DNA of 17,627 nt from Candidatus Accumulibacter vicinus (GTDB lineage: Bacteria > Pseudomonadota > Gammaproteobacteria > Burkholderiales > Rhodocyclaceae), in NCBI GenBank assembly GCA_002425405.1, contig DIME01000088.1, positions 8,323-25,949 on the forward strand. Direction: 5' to 3'. The stretch's first letter is position 1. Every line of letters starts with the position of its first letter. Positions 8,018-15,442 of this stretch are shown one piece after another. A program made the position numbers and the translations under genes. Below the pieces are notes generated by a model. The model ran no database searches and was not told the origin of the DNA. It worked only from the letters and a program-made list of their open reading frames with translations.

Positions 8018-8626
8018 CTATTCCCCCAGCATATACTCGCGGCACACAGCCAGTGCCTGCCTGAGCCGGCGTGCCGAATCGCAGAGGTATTGGCGCGTAG
8101 CTCCCGGCGTCTTGTCGAGCATGTCGGCGATCTCCTGCACATCGCTCTGCTCGACCAGACGCGCCCACAGGGCCCACGCGGCCTGTGGGTGACGGTGCCT
8201 GAACGTCCGAAAGTGCCGCCGAACGCAGTCGATGAATTCGCCGCGTATTGCCGCATCGAGCGGTTCTTCGTCGGCCGGCAGCATGCTCTGCGCGATCGCC
8301 GCTTCTTCGCTTTCGTCGATGCTGACCATCTGTAGAGCCGAGTTATGGCGATGATCATCGATAATCAGGTTTGTCACGCAGCGGGCAAGCCAGGTGAACA
8401 ACGAACACTCGCCGCGATAGCCGCCGGATCGGGAGAAAACCTTGATGAACGCCTGGGTGACGAAATCGGCTACCGCTTCTTCCGGCAGCTTGGGGTTACG
8501 CAGCCGGACGTGCCGCATCAAGCGGTCGAAATGGCGCTGGTAAATCGCCGCCATCGCCGCTTTTCTTGCGTCTGCGTTGCCATCGGCAAGCGCGCGCATC
8601 GCCGCCAGATCGTCCATTTCCGCCAA
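8018..8626 (-). CDS. ECF-like RNA polymerase sigma factor
   Basis: The 202-residue product has a sigma region 2 (about residues 24-98: IYQRHFDRLMRHVRLRN, VADFVTQAFIKVF, then FTWLARCVTNLIIDDHRH, which includes the -10 recognition helix) and a C-terminal region 4 helix-turn-helix (about 155-195: VQEIADMLDKTPGATRQYL, then RRLRQAL). No region 1.1 or region 3 is visible, so it belongs to the ECF or short sigma group. I use the TTG at 8624-8626, which has GGGGGAAAG about 6 nt upstream; the ATG at 8615-8617 gives MDDLAAM and is the alternative. It is the first gene of the operon with the FecR-like and CHAT genes, 78 bp before the former. No membrane anti-sigma gene is adjacent. It could control this operon and other genes in response to an envelope signal. 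Confidence 0.9.
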   Translation of the reverse strand: MAEMDDLAAMRALADGNADARKAAMAAIYQRHFDRLMRHVRLRNPKLPEEAVADFVTQAFIKVFSRSGGYRGECSLFTWLARCVTNLIIDDHRHNSALQMVSIDESEEAAIAQSMLPADEEPLDAAIRGEFIDCVRRHFRTFRHRHPQAAWALWARLVEQSDVQEIADMLDKTPGATRQYLCDSARRLRQALAVCREYMLGE

Positions 8627-8963
8627 AGCGTGCTTTCCCCCAAGAGCATGAATGGGTTGGATACGTCAGGCGAAATAGTAACGCTTTTCCCATAGTTTTT
8701 GCAGGGTATTCGATGCTCGTGCAGGTGTGAGGTTAGCGGCGAGATTGCCGATCAGCCAGGACGTAGCGAGGTGATCACCATCTGGCGCGCTCGCTGCGAT
8801 GGAACCAATCAACCCGGTTTGCCCTACGCGCCGGCCCTGGCGCCATAGGGCCGCGCGGGAAGCCTTGTGCTTCCCGTCTTGTGGCCACTTCTCCACCCGG
8901 CGAACGGCGCCCCGCTTACGATGCCACGCGCCGCGCCGACGAGCCAGGGTGGTCGATACAGAC
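8627..8963. other. Upstream region of the sigma/CHAT operon, gene-free
   Basis: About 337 bp lie between the sigma gene and the stop of the next minus-strand gene. A weak minus-strand promoter may lie at about 8665-8700 (CTGCAA, 18-nt spacer, TACTAT); the same stretch contains GGGAAAA followed by CGTA, a poor ECF-like pattern, so self-regulation is possible but unsupported. A perfect 8-bp hairpin (8856-8863 with 8869-8876, 5-nt loop) sits downstream of the small gene at 8964-9353 but has no T-run. I see no real gene. Confidence 0.4.
8856..8876. repeat. Perfect 8-bp hairpin
   Basis: CGGGAAGC and GCTTCCCG flank a 5-base loop. It is about 90 nt downstream of the stop of the small secreted-protein gene on the minus strand. 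There is no poly-T tract on either side, so it is at best a factor-dependent terminator or an RNA-stabilising hairpin. Confidence 0.4.
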
Positions 8964-9353
8964 TCAGAAAACCAGGCCGTTACGACAACAGTCAGGAATC
9001 CCGCCATTCGCGATACATTGGAGAATGGCTAGCTGGTTCGCGCCTTGCTGGGTGTTCGCCATGCCACTTCCCGACCGGCTGGTTACAGCACAATATGCGG
9101 TCGCGGTAAAAGCGACTCCTGCCAGGTGCACACCCTGCAAACAACAGTCAGGAACCCCACCAGCGGCAACGCAATATCCAATGGCATTCGATGCAGCGAT
9201 TTGGTGTGTCTGGCCATATCCCATTCCCGTCGCGCCAGTGATGCTGCAATATGACCGGGCAGCGAACACCGTACCGCCGATTGCTGCTGCGGGGACGAGC
9301 AACAATGTTGCAGTCATCAACGGCATGACTCTCCCCGCCCACGTTCTTCCCAT
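8964..9353 (-). CDS. Small exported protein of two tandem cysteine-rich repeats, 129 aa
   Basis: The ATG at 9351-9353 was chosen because AGGAG lies 6 nt upstream; an earlier in-frame ATG (9374) has no such site. A signal peptide covers about residues 1-32 (RVMPLMTATLLLVPAAA). The mature part is two 52-residue repeats. Repeat one has Cys36, Cys61, Cys70 and Cys71; repeat two has Cys88, Cys113, Cys122 and Cys123. The spacing C-x24-C-x8-CC is exactly the same in both, and both share AI.(Y/L)xC.A.GG.PDCC. At the DNA level, ACAACAGTCAGGAA is repeated near 8985 and 9142, so this is a tandem duplication. Eight cysteines suggest four disulfides in the periplasm or outside the cell. I do not recognise a named family. 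Function unknown. Confidence 0.72.
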   Translation of the reverse strand: MGRTWAGRVMPLMTATLLLVPAAAIGGTVFAARSYCSITGATGMGYGQTHQIAASNAIGYCVAAGGVPDCCLQGVHLAGVAFTATAYCAVTSRSGSGMANTQQGANQLAILQCIANGGIPDCCRNGLVF

Positions 9354-9556
9354 TCCCTTCTCCTGAGATGTCAAGGGAAGCGCAGGTTCAATGGCAGCGC
9401 AGCAAAGCAGACCGCACGACTGACCAGGCTGCAGTCAACCGGATGTGCGCTCTCTGTTCACGAACTGGATTGAATCAGTGCTTCCTTCGTTGTAGCGATT
9501 GCGATCGCCGTCGGCAATCCACCCGCGAAACCTTCGAGCAGGCTTGCCGAACTTGG

Positions 9557-9844
9557 TCAATACTTGGGCACGTACGGTTGATGACGATAACGTTGATACA
9601 TTTCCATTCGCTGGATCTCACGATTCCGTCGCTCAATGGCTTCGCGCTGAGCATTCTGATAGCGAATACAGGACGATTGATCACCTCTTTGACAGTTCAT
9701 GAGCTGGCTCTGAATCCAGTTATCCTCCTCACGTTCTCGCTGATACTTCTGCATCATGCCCTGCAATAGTTGTTCCGAAGCACTCGTTTGCGCCGATAAG
9801 GGCAGGCTCCAGAGGATTATCAGGCTGAAAAAAGCTATGCGCAT
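9557..9844 (-). CDS. Small exported, highly charged protein, 95 aa
   Basis: I chose the ATG at 9842-9844, which has AGGAG 8 nt upstream and begins directly with a signal peptide (MRIAFFSLIILWSLPLSA, cleavage likely after LSA). The longer version starting at 9877 would place extra residues before the signal. The mature part is rich in Gln, Arg, Glu and Tyr (KYQREREEDNW, then REAIERRNREIQRMEMYQRY), probably helical, with one cysteine pair (MNCQRGDQSSC). It ends in YVPKY. No family is recognised. It is encoded 203 bp upstream of, and on the same strand as, the cysteine-repeat gene, with no obvious promoter in between. Confidence 0.65.
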   Translation of the reverse strand: MRIAFFSLIILWSLPLSAQTSASEQLLQGMMQKYQREREEDNWIQSQLMNCQRGDQSSCIRYQNAQREAIERRNREIQRMEMYQRYRHQPYVPKY

Positions 9845-10188
9845 TCCATTTGCTCCTATAAGAAGTAGAAGTGACAACTACTCACACAACAATTCCTATT
9901 CGCAGGGCGACTCACGAACAGGCAACAAAGCCATGATGATTGGCGACGGACTCACCACCGAACGACGAAAGCGAAGTCAAGAATCCGGGCTTTCACGGGA
10001 GCCGATCCAGATGACGGCTGGCTCGGGGAGCTTCTCTTGTCGCTCGGCTGGTGTCCTGTTGATACCGACGCACGAAACAGATTTCTGTCAGTTTTTTCAA
10101 CAGCAACCCTGACAAATCGGTGCTTGCCTCGTCTAGGGGAGAGTGGGCGCCGCCGCTGCGCCTCGTACACACGGAGAGGAGAATATTG
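9845..10188. other. Divergent intergenic region before the dynamin cluster
   Basis: This 344-bp region separates the minus-strand small gene from the plus-strand GTPase cluster, so both sets of promoters should be here. No gene with a ribosome site was found inside it. The best plus-strand promoter candidate is listed separately (10109-10137). Confidence 0.5.
10086..10137 (+). promoter_or_regulatory. Weak candidate promoter and inverted repeat for the dynamin cluster
   Basis: CTGACA at 10109-10114 (5 of 6 to the sigma-70 -35) is followed after 17 nt by TCTAGG at 10132-10137, a poor -10. The same CTGACA pairs with TGTCAG at 10086-10091 as an inverted repeat with a 17-nt gap, which might be an operator. 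Evidence is pattern-only; the real promoter may be elsewhere. Confidence 0.25.
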
Positions 10189-10296
10189 ATGGCATCGGCA
10201 GTGATCGCTTTGCCTTTTGGGCGTGCGCGCTGCGTACGCTTGCTTGGTAGTGCCCGAGGCAGCAGGAGACGCGCATGTCTGTGCCCGACGAGCTGA
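10189..10296 (+). CDS. Possible 35-residue leader ORF overlapping the first GTPase start
   Basis: An ATG at 10189-10191 has a strong ribosome site (GGAGAGGAG, about 6-8 nt upstream). It encodes a 35-residue, Arg-rich peptide and stops at TGA 10294-10296, 20 nt inside the first GTPase gene in another frame. The peptide has no recognised motif. Such an arrangement could couple translation of the GTPase to that of the leader, or it could be chance in GC-rich DNA; the ribosome site is the only support. Confidence 0.3.
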   Translation: MASAVIALPFGRARCVRLLGSARGSRRRACLCPTS

Positions 10297-12359
10297 GCGC
10301 CGCAGCGGTCGAACGCTCTTCCAGCCTCCATTCGTACCACGACTACGCGCGGCTCCTGATCCGAGCGGTCTTCGCGCTCTCGGCTTTGCAGCGTCAGGCA
10401 CGCAGCCTGGCGCTGGCCGAAGAAGAAACGCGACTGGCCGAGACGATTGCTCGACTGGAGCAGGGCGTCTTCACGATTGCTGTCGTCGGCGAGTTCAAGC
10501 GCGGCAAGTCGACACTGATCAACGCCTTGCTCGGCACGGCAGCGTTGCCGATGGATGTGCTGCCGACGACCGCCGCGCTGACGCGAGTGGTCTATGGCCG
10601 CAACGCCGAGGCAACGCTGGTCTGGCGCGATGGCAATCGCGAGCGGATTCCTCTGGCCGCACTGGCCGACTATGTGACCAAGAGCGATCCGGTGGCGCAG
10701 GAGCGAGCGCGCGCGATCGGCGAGGCAATCGTGGCGTATCCGACGCTGTTCTGCCAGAACAATGTGAACATCGTCGATACGCCCGGTTTGTCCGACGAGC
10801 GGGCGATGAGCGAAATGGCGCTTGGCATTCTGCCGACGGCCGATGCGGCGGTGATGGTGATTTCGGCGCTAACGCCGTTCGCGCAGAGCGAAGCGACGTT
10901 TCTCGGCCAGTTGTTGGACCATCTCGACGCAAACCGCCTGTTCTTCGTCGTCACCTATATCGACAAACTGCGCAGTCAGGCCGAGCGTGAGCGGGTGCTG
11001 GGGGAGATTCGGCGCCGTCTCGTCGCGACGCTCGAGGCGGCGCAGTCCTATCCTGAGAGTGGCACTCCGTTACGCTTGTTCGCCATTTCGGCGTATCAGG
11101 CGCTGCGCGGCAAGGAATCGCACGACAGCGCAGTATACGCGGCGAGCTGCTTTGCCGATCTCGAGACGGCGCTCGAACAGTATCTGGCGCGTGATCGCGG
11201 CGCGGCGACGCTGACGCAGGTGACGCGCGTCATCAGCGAGTCAACGAGCCACCAGATCGCCGAACTCAACGCGGCGGTCGAGCGCGCTCACAGCCGCGAG
11301 TCCGGCGAGGCGCAACGCTTCGAGCGCCGCCAGGCGGAACTGTCGGCGGTGGTGGCGGCGATCGACGAACGCGTCGGCGGCGTCGCCGCACGAACCGGGC
11401 TGGGCAGTCAGCGAGTGCGCGAGATCCTCGCCCGGCGTCGGCAGGAGATTCTGTCGGCCGCCGAGCGGGCGATCGCCACAGTGCAGTTGTCCGACGAACA
11501 TCTGGCTGATCAGGAAGCGCGCGCGGCGGTGATTCGGCAGGCACTGGCCGGCGCGGTGCACCCGTTGATTGAGCGGCTGGGCGGCGAACTGACGGCGGTG
11601 GTGACCGACTGGAGCCGGAATGAGGACGAGGCAATTCGGTTGATCGGCCGACGGCTGGACACTGCTCTGGCGGATCGCGAAACCAATGGCGAGGTTTTGC
11701 CGGTGGCCTTTGTCGCACCCCCCGAGCGGCCGGAAGCGGGGGCGACGCTGCCGCTGGCCCAGCAGAGCGTGAGTGCACTGGCCGCTTTTTCGCGCGCTTT
11801 CAGGGACTCGTTCCAGCCCACCGGCGGCTTGCTTGCCGAACCCGCGCTCGGTGCGGCGGGCTGGGCACTGACCAACGACACGGTGCAGGGGAGTTGGCGA
11901 ACGATGCGCGGCTGGTTGACCAAGGACGGTTCGGCCAAGGCCGACAATCAGTTGCGCGAAAAGCGCGAACAGGTGCGCGCGAGTCTGCGCCGAGCATACA
12001 TTGGCGAGACGCGCGAACAAATCGGCAAGCTGTTCGTCGCCCTCGAACTCGAAAGCAAGGCGCTGGCAGCGATATCGGCTCTTGGCAACGGCGTCGGTGC
12101 GACCCTGGCTCGGGAGAGCGCGCACGTTGGCAAGGTTGTGGAGTGGCGCCGGGTCGAGCTGCGCATCGAGCGCGAGCGGCGGCGAACCGCGAATCTACTG
12201 CATCTTCGCTCGTTGACCGAGATGCAAAGCGAAACGCGCCAGATCGCCGAGCGGGCGGCAGCGGACGCGCACCTGCTGGCGATGGCCTTTGCCGTCGACC
12301 CAGCGGCAACGATAACGCCGGATGCAGTGGACAGTTTTTCTCACGGAGACCAGACATGA
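10275..12359 (+). CDS. Dynamin-like GTPase 1, 694 aa
   Basis: This is a large GTPase of the bacterial dynamin-like group. The start ATG at 10275 has AGGAG 6 nt upstream. Motifs: G1/P-loop GEFKRGKST at residues 72-80 (Lys78), G2 threonines in VLPTTAALT (about 98-99), G3 DTPGL at 168-172 and G4 TYID at 227-230. The remaining 400 or so residues are long charged helices (for example RLAETIARLEQ before the G domain and many Glu/Arg repeats after), as expected for the stalk and neck bundles. I see no convincing transmembrane hairpin, only a mildly hydrophobic stretch near residues 510-535, so it may bind membranes with its partner or peripherally. It is the first gene of the cluster, and its stop overlaps the next start (ATGA). 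It probably hydrolyses GTP to remodel membrane. It is not close enough to a named bacterial protein for me to give a symbol. Confidence 0.92.
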   Translation: MSVPDELSAAAVERSSSLHSYHDYARLLIRAVFALSALQRQARSLALAEEETRLAETIARLEQGVFTIAVVGEFKRGKSTLINALLGTAALPMDVLPTTAALTRVVYGRNAEATLVWRDGNRERIPLAALADYVTKSDPVAQERARAIGEAIVAYPTLFCQNNVNIVDTPGLSDERAMSEMALGILPTADAAVMVISALTPFAQSEATFLGQLLDHLDANRLFFVVTYIDKLRSQAERERVLGEIRRRLVATLEAAQSYPESGTPLRLFAISAYQALRGKESHDSAVYAASCFADLETALEQYLARDRGAATLTQVTRVISESTSHQIAELNAAVERAHSRESGEAQRFERRQAELSAVVAAIDERVGGVAARTGLGSQRVREILARRRQEILSAAERAIATVQLSDEHLADQEARAAVIRQALAGAVHPLIERLGGELTAVVTDWSRNEDEAIRLIGRRLDTALADRETNGEVLPVAFVAPPERPEAGATLPLAQQSVSALAAFSRAFRDSFQPTGGLLAEPALGAAGWALTNDTVQGSWRTMRGWLTKDGSAKADNQLREKREQVRASLRRAYIGETREQIGKLFVALELESKALAAISALGNGVGATLARESAHVGKVVEWRRVELRIERERRRTANLLHLRSLTEMQSETRQIAERAAADAHLLAMAFAVDPAATITPDAVDSFSHGDQT

Positions 12360-14416
12360 CGAAAGAAGAAGTGCGGCCGAGGGAGATCGGCCACGAGCGG
12401 AACGCGACGATGGCTACGTTCATCGATTACAAACGCGTGCTGATGAGCCTGACCAACGACTTGCGCCGCCTGAACGAGTTCGTCGGCGAGCTGGATCTCA
12501 AGGAGAGCTCGGTCCTGATCGACGAGGTGCTCGATCGTCTGGAGAACGATAGCTTCACGGTTGCTGTCGTCGGCGAGTTCAAGCGCGGCAAGAGCACCTT
12601 CATCAATGCGCTACTTGGTGGCACGGTGTTGCCGATGGACGTGCTGCCGTGTTCGGCGACCTTGAACCGTGTTTCCTATGGCCTGACGCCACGCGTCGTC
12701 GTGCGCTACAAGGATGGGCGCGAGGAGGACGTGCCGCCCGATCAATTGGCGGAGTACGTGACCAAGCTAACTGATCAGTCGGAAGAGACTTCAGCGACGG
12801 TCGACGAGGCGACAGTGTATTACCCGAGCCCATATTGCCGTAACAACGTCGACGTGATCGACACGCCGGGCCTCAACGACAGCGAGGCGATGACCTCGGT
12901 GACACTTTCAGTGTTGCCGAAGATCGATGCGGCGATCATGGTGATTCTCGGCCAGGCGCCGTTCAGCGAGTACGAACGGGATTTTCTCGAGAATCGCCTG
13001 CTGACCGCCGACCTCGGGCGCGTCGTATTCGTGGTCAACGGCATCGACAATTTCAACCGGCCGCAGGACGCGCAGCGGGCGGTGCAAGGCATCGAGCGGC
13101 GCATTCAGCAGCAGGTGATGGAACGTGCCAAGGAGCAGTTCGGGCCCGGTTCGCCGGAATACGAAACCTACGTCAAGAAGATCGGCCGGCCGCGTGTGTT
13201 CGGCCTGTCGGCCTTCCAGGCGCTCGAGGCGAAGCAGAGCGGCGACCAGGCTTTGCTCGAACGAAGCGGTTTTCCGGTCTTCGAGGTCGAGCTGCAGCGC
13301 TTCCTGACCGAGCGGCGCGGCGCGATCCGGCTGCAGGTGCCAGTCAATCGCGCGCTCGGCACCTGCCGTGACGTGCTGACGGCACTCGAGTTGCGCCGTA
13401 GCGCGATGAAGTTGCAGCGCGACGATTTCGAGAAGGCCTATCGCGATTCCGAGCGTGAGCTTGAAGATCTCAAGCAACGCAAGGCTGACGAGATGGCAAG
13501 AATCGAGGCTGCGAGTGATGAAACTCGCCGCAAACTGGCGCCACTGGTCGATGATCTGCCCGATGCTTTAACGCTGGCCGCTAGCCAGGCAATAGATCAG
13601 GCTGATATCGGTGTTGACGACATCAAGGACGCGAAGAAGCTCAAGGAGCGCTTGGGCAAGCTGGTCGACAACGTTCTGCGCCGGCAGAGCGAGAAACAGT
13701 CTCTGGCGATCGAAACGCAGATCAACGCGGCACTGGCTGCCGAAGTCGAGCGTCTGGCCGAATTCAGCGGCGCCGTTGGCGGACTGATGGAAAAGATCAA
13801 TCTGAACTTCGGCGGGGTGCCGGTCGAAGAGAGCGTGCATGGTCGCGGCGAAGTCGCGGCGGCGGCGATCGCCGTCGTAACCGGGTTTGGCGGCCTCTGG
13901 TCGGGTTATCGCGAAGCCGGGGTCAAAGGCGCCGCCGTGGGCGCGGTCGCTTCGGTCGGGACAATGGTTGCGGCCAGCGTGCTGCTTACCATCTTCTCGG
14001 CGCCGCTCACCGTTCCGGTGGCGGTCGCCGTCGGGCTTGCCTCGATTCTACCCGGCAAGCTGGCGGCCGGACGGCTGTTTCGCCAGGAAAAGATCGATCG
14101 CTTCCGCGCCAGCTACAAGGAAGGTGTACTTGCTGAACTGGCACAGGGTCTGACCAAAGTCAATTTCAAGTTCCAGGTCTATGACCAGGTCAACACGGCT
14201 TTCGAGCAGTTGCGAGAAGCGGTGCGCAAGGAAGCCAACGCGGCGCTCGACAACGCTGAAAAGACACTGCTCGATCTCCGGCTGCGTTATGAGCGGGACG
14301 TCGGTCTTGGCAACCTGGAGCGTCAGCGGTTCGCGCTGATTGAACAGGAGGCACACCGCATCAGTGAGGCCTCGGCGCGCCTGTCAAAACAGTTGGTCGA
14401 AATTCTGGAGATCTAG
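12356..14416 (+). CDS. Dynamin-like GTPase 2 with hydrophobic hairpin, 686 aa
   Basis: The open frame extends upstream to 11894, but that part is inside GTPase 1. The ATG at 12356-12358 overlaps the previous stop and has GGAG 7 nt upstream; an internal ATG at 12410 is a weaker alternative. Motifs: P-loop GEFKRGKST at 73-81 (Lys79), G2 region VLPCSATLN, G3 DTPGL at 169-173 and G4 NGID at 228-231. A coiled-coil-like stretch follows (about 350-390, KAYRDSERELEDLKQRKADE). Residues about 528-567 are strongly hydrophobic in two halves (VGTMVAASVLLTIFSAP and LTVPVAVAVGLASILP), matching the membrane paddle or hairpin of bacterial dynamin-like proteins. The last 100 residues are helical again. It is clearly paralogous to GTPase 1 (about 27 nt around the P-loop are identical), so a hetero-oligomer is likely. 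It probably sits on the inner membrane. Confidence 0.94.
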   Translation: MTKEEVRPREIGHERNATMATFIDYKRVLMSLTNDLRRLNEFVGELDLKESSVLIDEVLDRLENDSFTVAVVGEFKRGKSTFINALLGGTVLPMDVLPCSATLNRVSYGLTPRVVVRYKDGREEDVPPDQLAEYVTKLTDQSEETSATVDEATVYYPSPYCRNNVDVIDTPGLNDSEAMTSVTLSVLPKIDAAIMVILGQAPFSEYERDFLENRLLTADLGRVVFVVNGIDNFNRPQDAQRAVQGIERRIQQQVMERAKEQFGPGSPEYETYVKKIGRPRVFGLSAFQALEAKQSGDQALLERSGFPVFEVELQRFLTERRGAIRLQVPVNRALGTCRDVLTALELRRSAMKLQRDDFEKAYRDSERELEDLKQRKADEMARIEAASDETRRKLAPLVDDLPDALTLAASQAIDQADIGVDDIKDAKKLKERLGKLVDNVLRRQSEKQSLAIETQINAALAAEVERLAEFSGAVGGLMEKINLNFGGVPVEESVHGRGEVAAAAIAVVTGFGGLWSGYREAGVKGAAVGAVASVGTMVAASVLLTIFSAPLTVPVAVAVGLASILPGKLAAGRLFRQEKIDRFRASYKEGVLAELAQGLTKVNFKFQVYDQVNTAFEQLREAVRKEANAALDNAEKTLLDLRLRYERDVGLGNLERQRFALIEQEAHRISEASARLSKQLVEILEI

Positions 14417-14419
14417 TGC

Positions 14420-15442
14420 ATGGCGATCGCTCTTCCTGAACTAGCCGATCCGACCTTGGCCTTGCCGATCGATTTCGAGGCCTACGTCGAGCAGCGCGAA
14501 AGGCAACAGCAGCGGCATCTGGTCGAGGGTATTCCGGATTACAGCTTCTCGCTGGATCGTAGACTACGTGCCCGATTGACCGCCATTGCGCCGATCCGCT
14601 GGGCGACGCGGGCACTTGTTCACCATCTCGAACCCATTTATCAACATCTTTACACGATGCAGGGGGTGGCCGTAGGTCCGAACCAGTATCCCGAGATTCA
14701 TGCCTTGGGTGAGAAATGCGCCGAGCGGCTGGGAATCGGCGTGCCGCGTATCTTCGTCGTCTTCTCTCCCGAGCCGAATGCCATGACGCTGGCTTCCGAC
14801 GACACGCGGCCGAGCATCCTGCTGACGACCGGGCTGGTGCGCGCCTTGAGTGAGGCCGAACTGCTCGCAGTGATTGGCCATGAATGCGGCCACATCCACA
14901 ATCTGCATGGCGCGTTTCACGCTTTGGCCGAGCTTGTTAGCAATCCGCTGGCCAGAGCGTTACTCTCGGCGCTCACGGCCGCAGGTGTGGCTGCCGGACT
15001 GCTGCGTCTGGTTACAGGGCTGCTACAGACCTCGATGGTGCTGTTTCTGGCTCGCTGGTCGCGCTGCGCCGAGGTGACCTGCGACCGCGCCGGTGCAATC
15101 TGTGCCAACGATGCGCGGATGATGATGAGTGCTCTGGCCAGAATTCAAACTGGTGGCGAAGAGTCTCTGCGCGGCATTGATCTCGACACCTACGTTCGTC
15201 AGGTCAGCGTGGTCAAAAAGACGCCAGTCCGCTTGCTCGAACTCGGCGATACACATCCATTGGCACACAAGCGCGTCGAAGCAGTTCGCCTGTTTTCCGA
15301 GAGCGATGTGTACCGCTCGTGGTGCGCAAGCGACGCACCAGCAACCCGCTTGATCAGCGAAGTTGACGCTGATTGCGAGGCGTTGATCCGCGTTTGGGAC
15401 ACGCACAGCGCCGCTGAACGAAAGAGTGAAAACAATGGGTAA
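14420..15442 (+). CDS. M48-family zinc metallopeptidase, 340 aa
   Basis: The ATG at 14420 follows the GTPase 2 stop by 3 nt, with GGAG 9 nt upstream. The active-site motif HECGH is at residues 154-158 (two zinc-binding His and the catalytic Glu155). The third ligand is likely Glu218 in RCAEVTCDRAGA, matching the ExxxD pattern of the M48 family (HtpX, Ste24 and OMA1 relatives). The sequence before HECGH (LLTTGLVRALSEAELLAVIG) is typical. A hydrophobic pair of helices (about 172-212, ALLSALTAAGVAAGLLRLV, then LQTSMVLFLA) lies between the motif and the third ligand, as in HtpX-like proteins, and suggests membrane association. There is no signal peptide. The C-terminal DTHPLAHKRVEAVRLF resembles the conserved end of M48 peptidases. 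It likely cleaves a membrane or membrane-bound protein; the neighbouring GTPases are natural candidate substrates. Confidence 0.93.
   Translation: MAIALPELADPTLALPIDFEAYVEQRERQQQRHLVEGIPDYSFSLDRRLRARLTAIAPIRWATRALVHHLEPIYQHLYTMQGVAVGPNQYPEIHALGEKCAERLGIGVPRIFVVFSPEPNAMTLASDDTRPSILLTTGLVRALSEAELLAVIGHECGHIHNLHGAFHALAELVSNPLARALLSALTAAGVAAGLLRLVTGLLQTSMVLFLARWSRCAEVTCDRAGAICANDARMMMSALARIQTGGEESLRGIDLDTYVRQVSVVKKTPVRLLELGDTHPLAHKRVEAVRLFSESDVYRSWCASDAPATRLISEVDADCEALIRVWDTHSAAERKSENNG

Noticed and set aside
6531..8177. A long minus-strand extension that would make the CHAT protein 1536 residues
   Set aside because: It lies in a different frame from the FecR-like gene, is Arg/Pro-rich shadow sequence and has no domain. 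The ATGA start at 6530 with a signal peptide is far better.
8856..8876. Hairpin as a rho-independent terminator
   Set aside because: The stem is perfect, but there is no poly-T tract on either strand and it is about 90 nt after the stop.
8666..9007. Minus-strand open frame of 113 codons before the sigma gene
   Set aside because: Its start overlaps the cysteine-repeat gene, it has no ribosome site, and its composition is that of random GC-rich DNA.
10071..10105. ACAG/CTGT elements as a LexA site
   Set aside because: The order and spacing do not fit CTGT-N8-ACAG.
11894..12355. Upstream extension of GTPase 2
   Set aside because: It lies inside GTPase 1 in another frame. The ATG at 12356 has a ribosome site and overlaps the previous stop.
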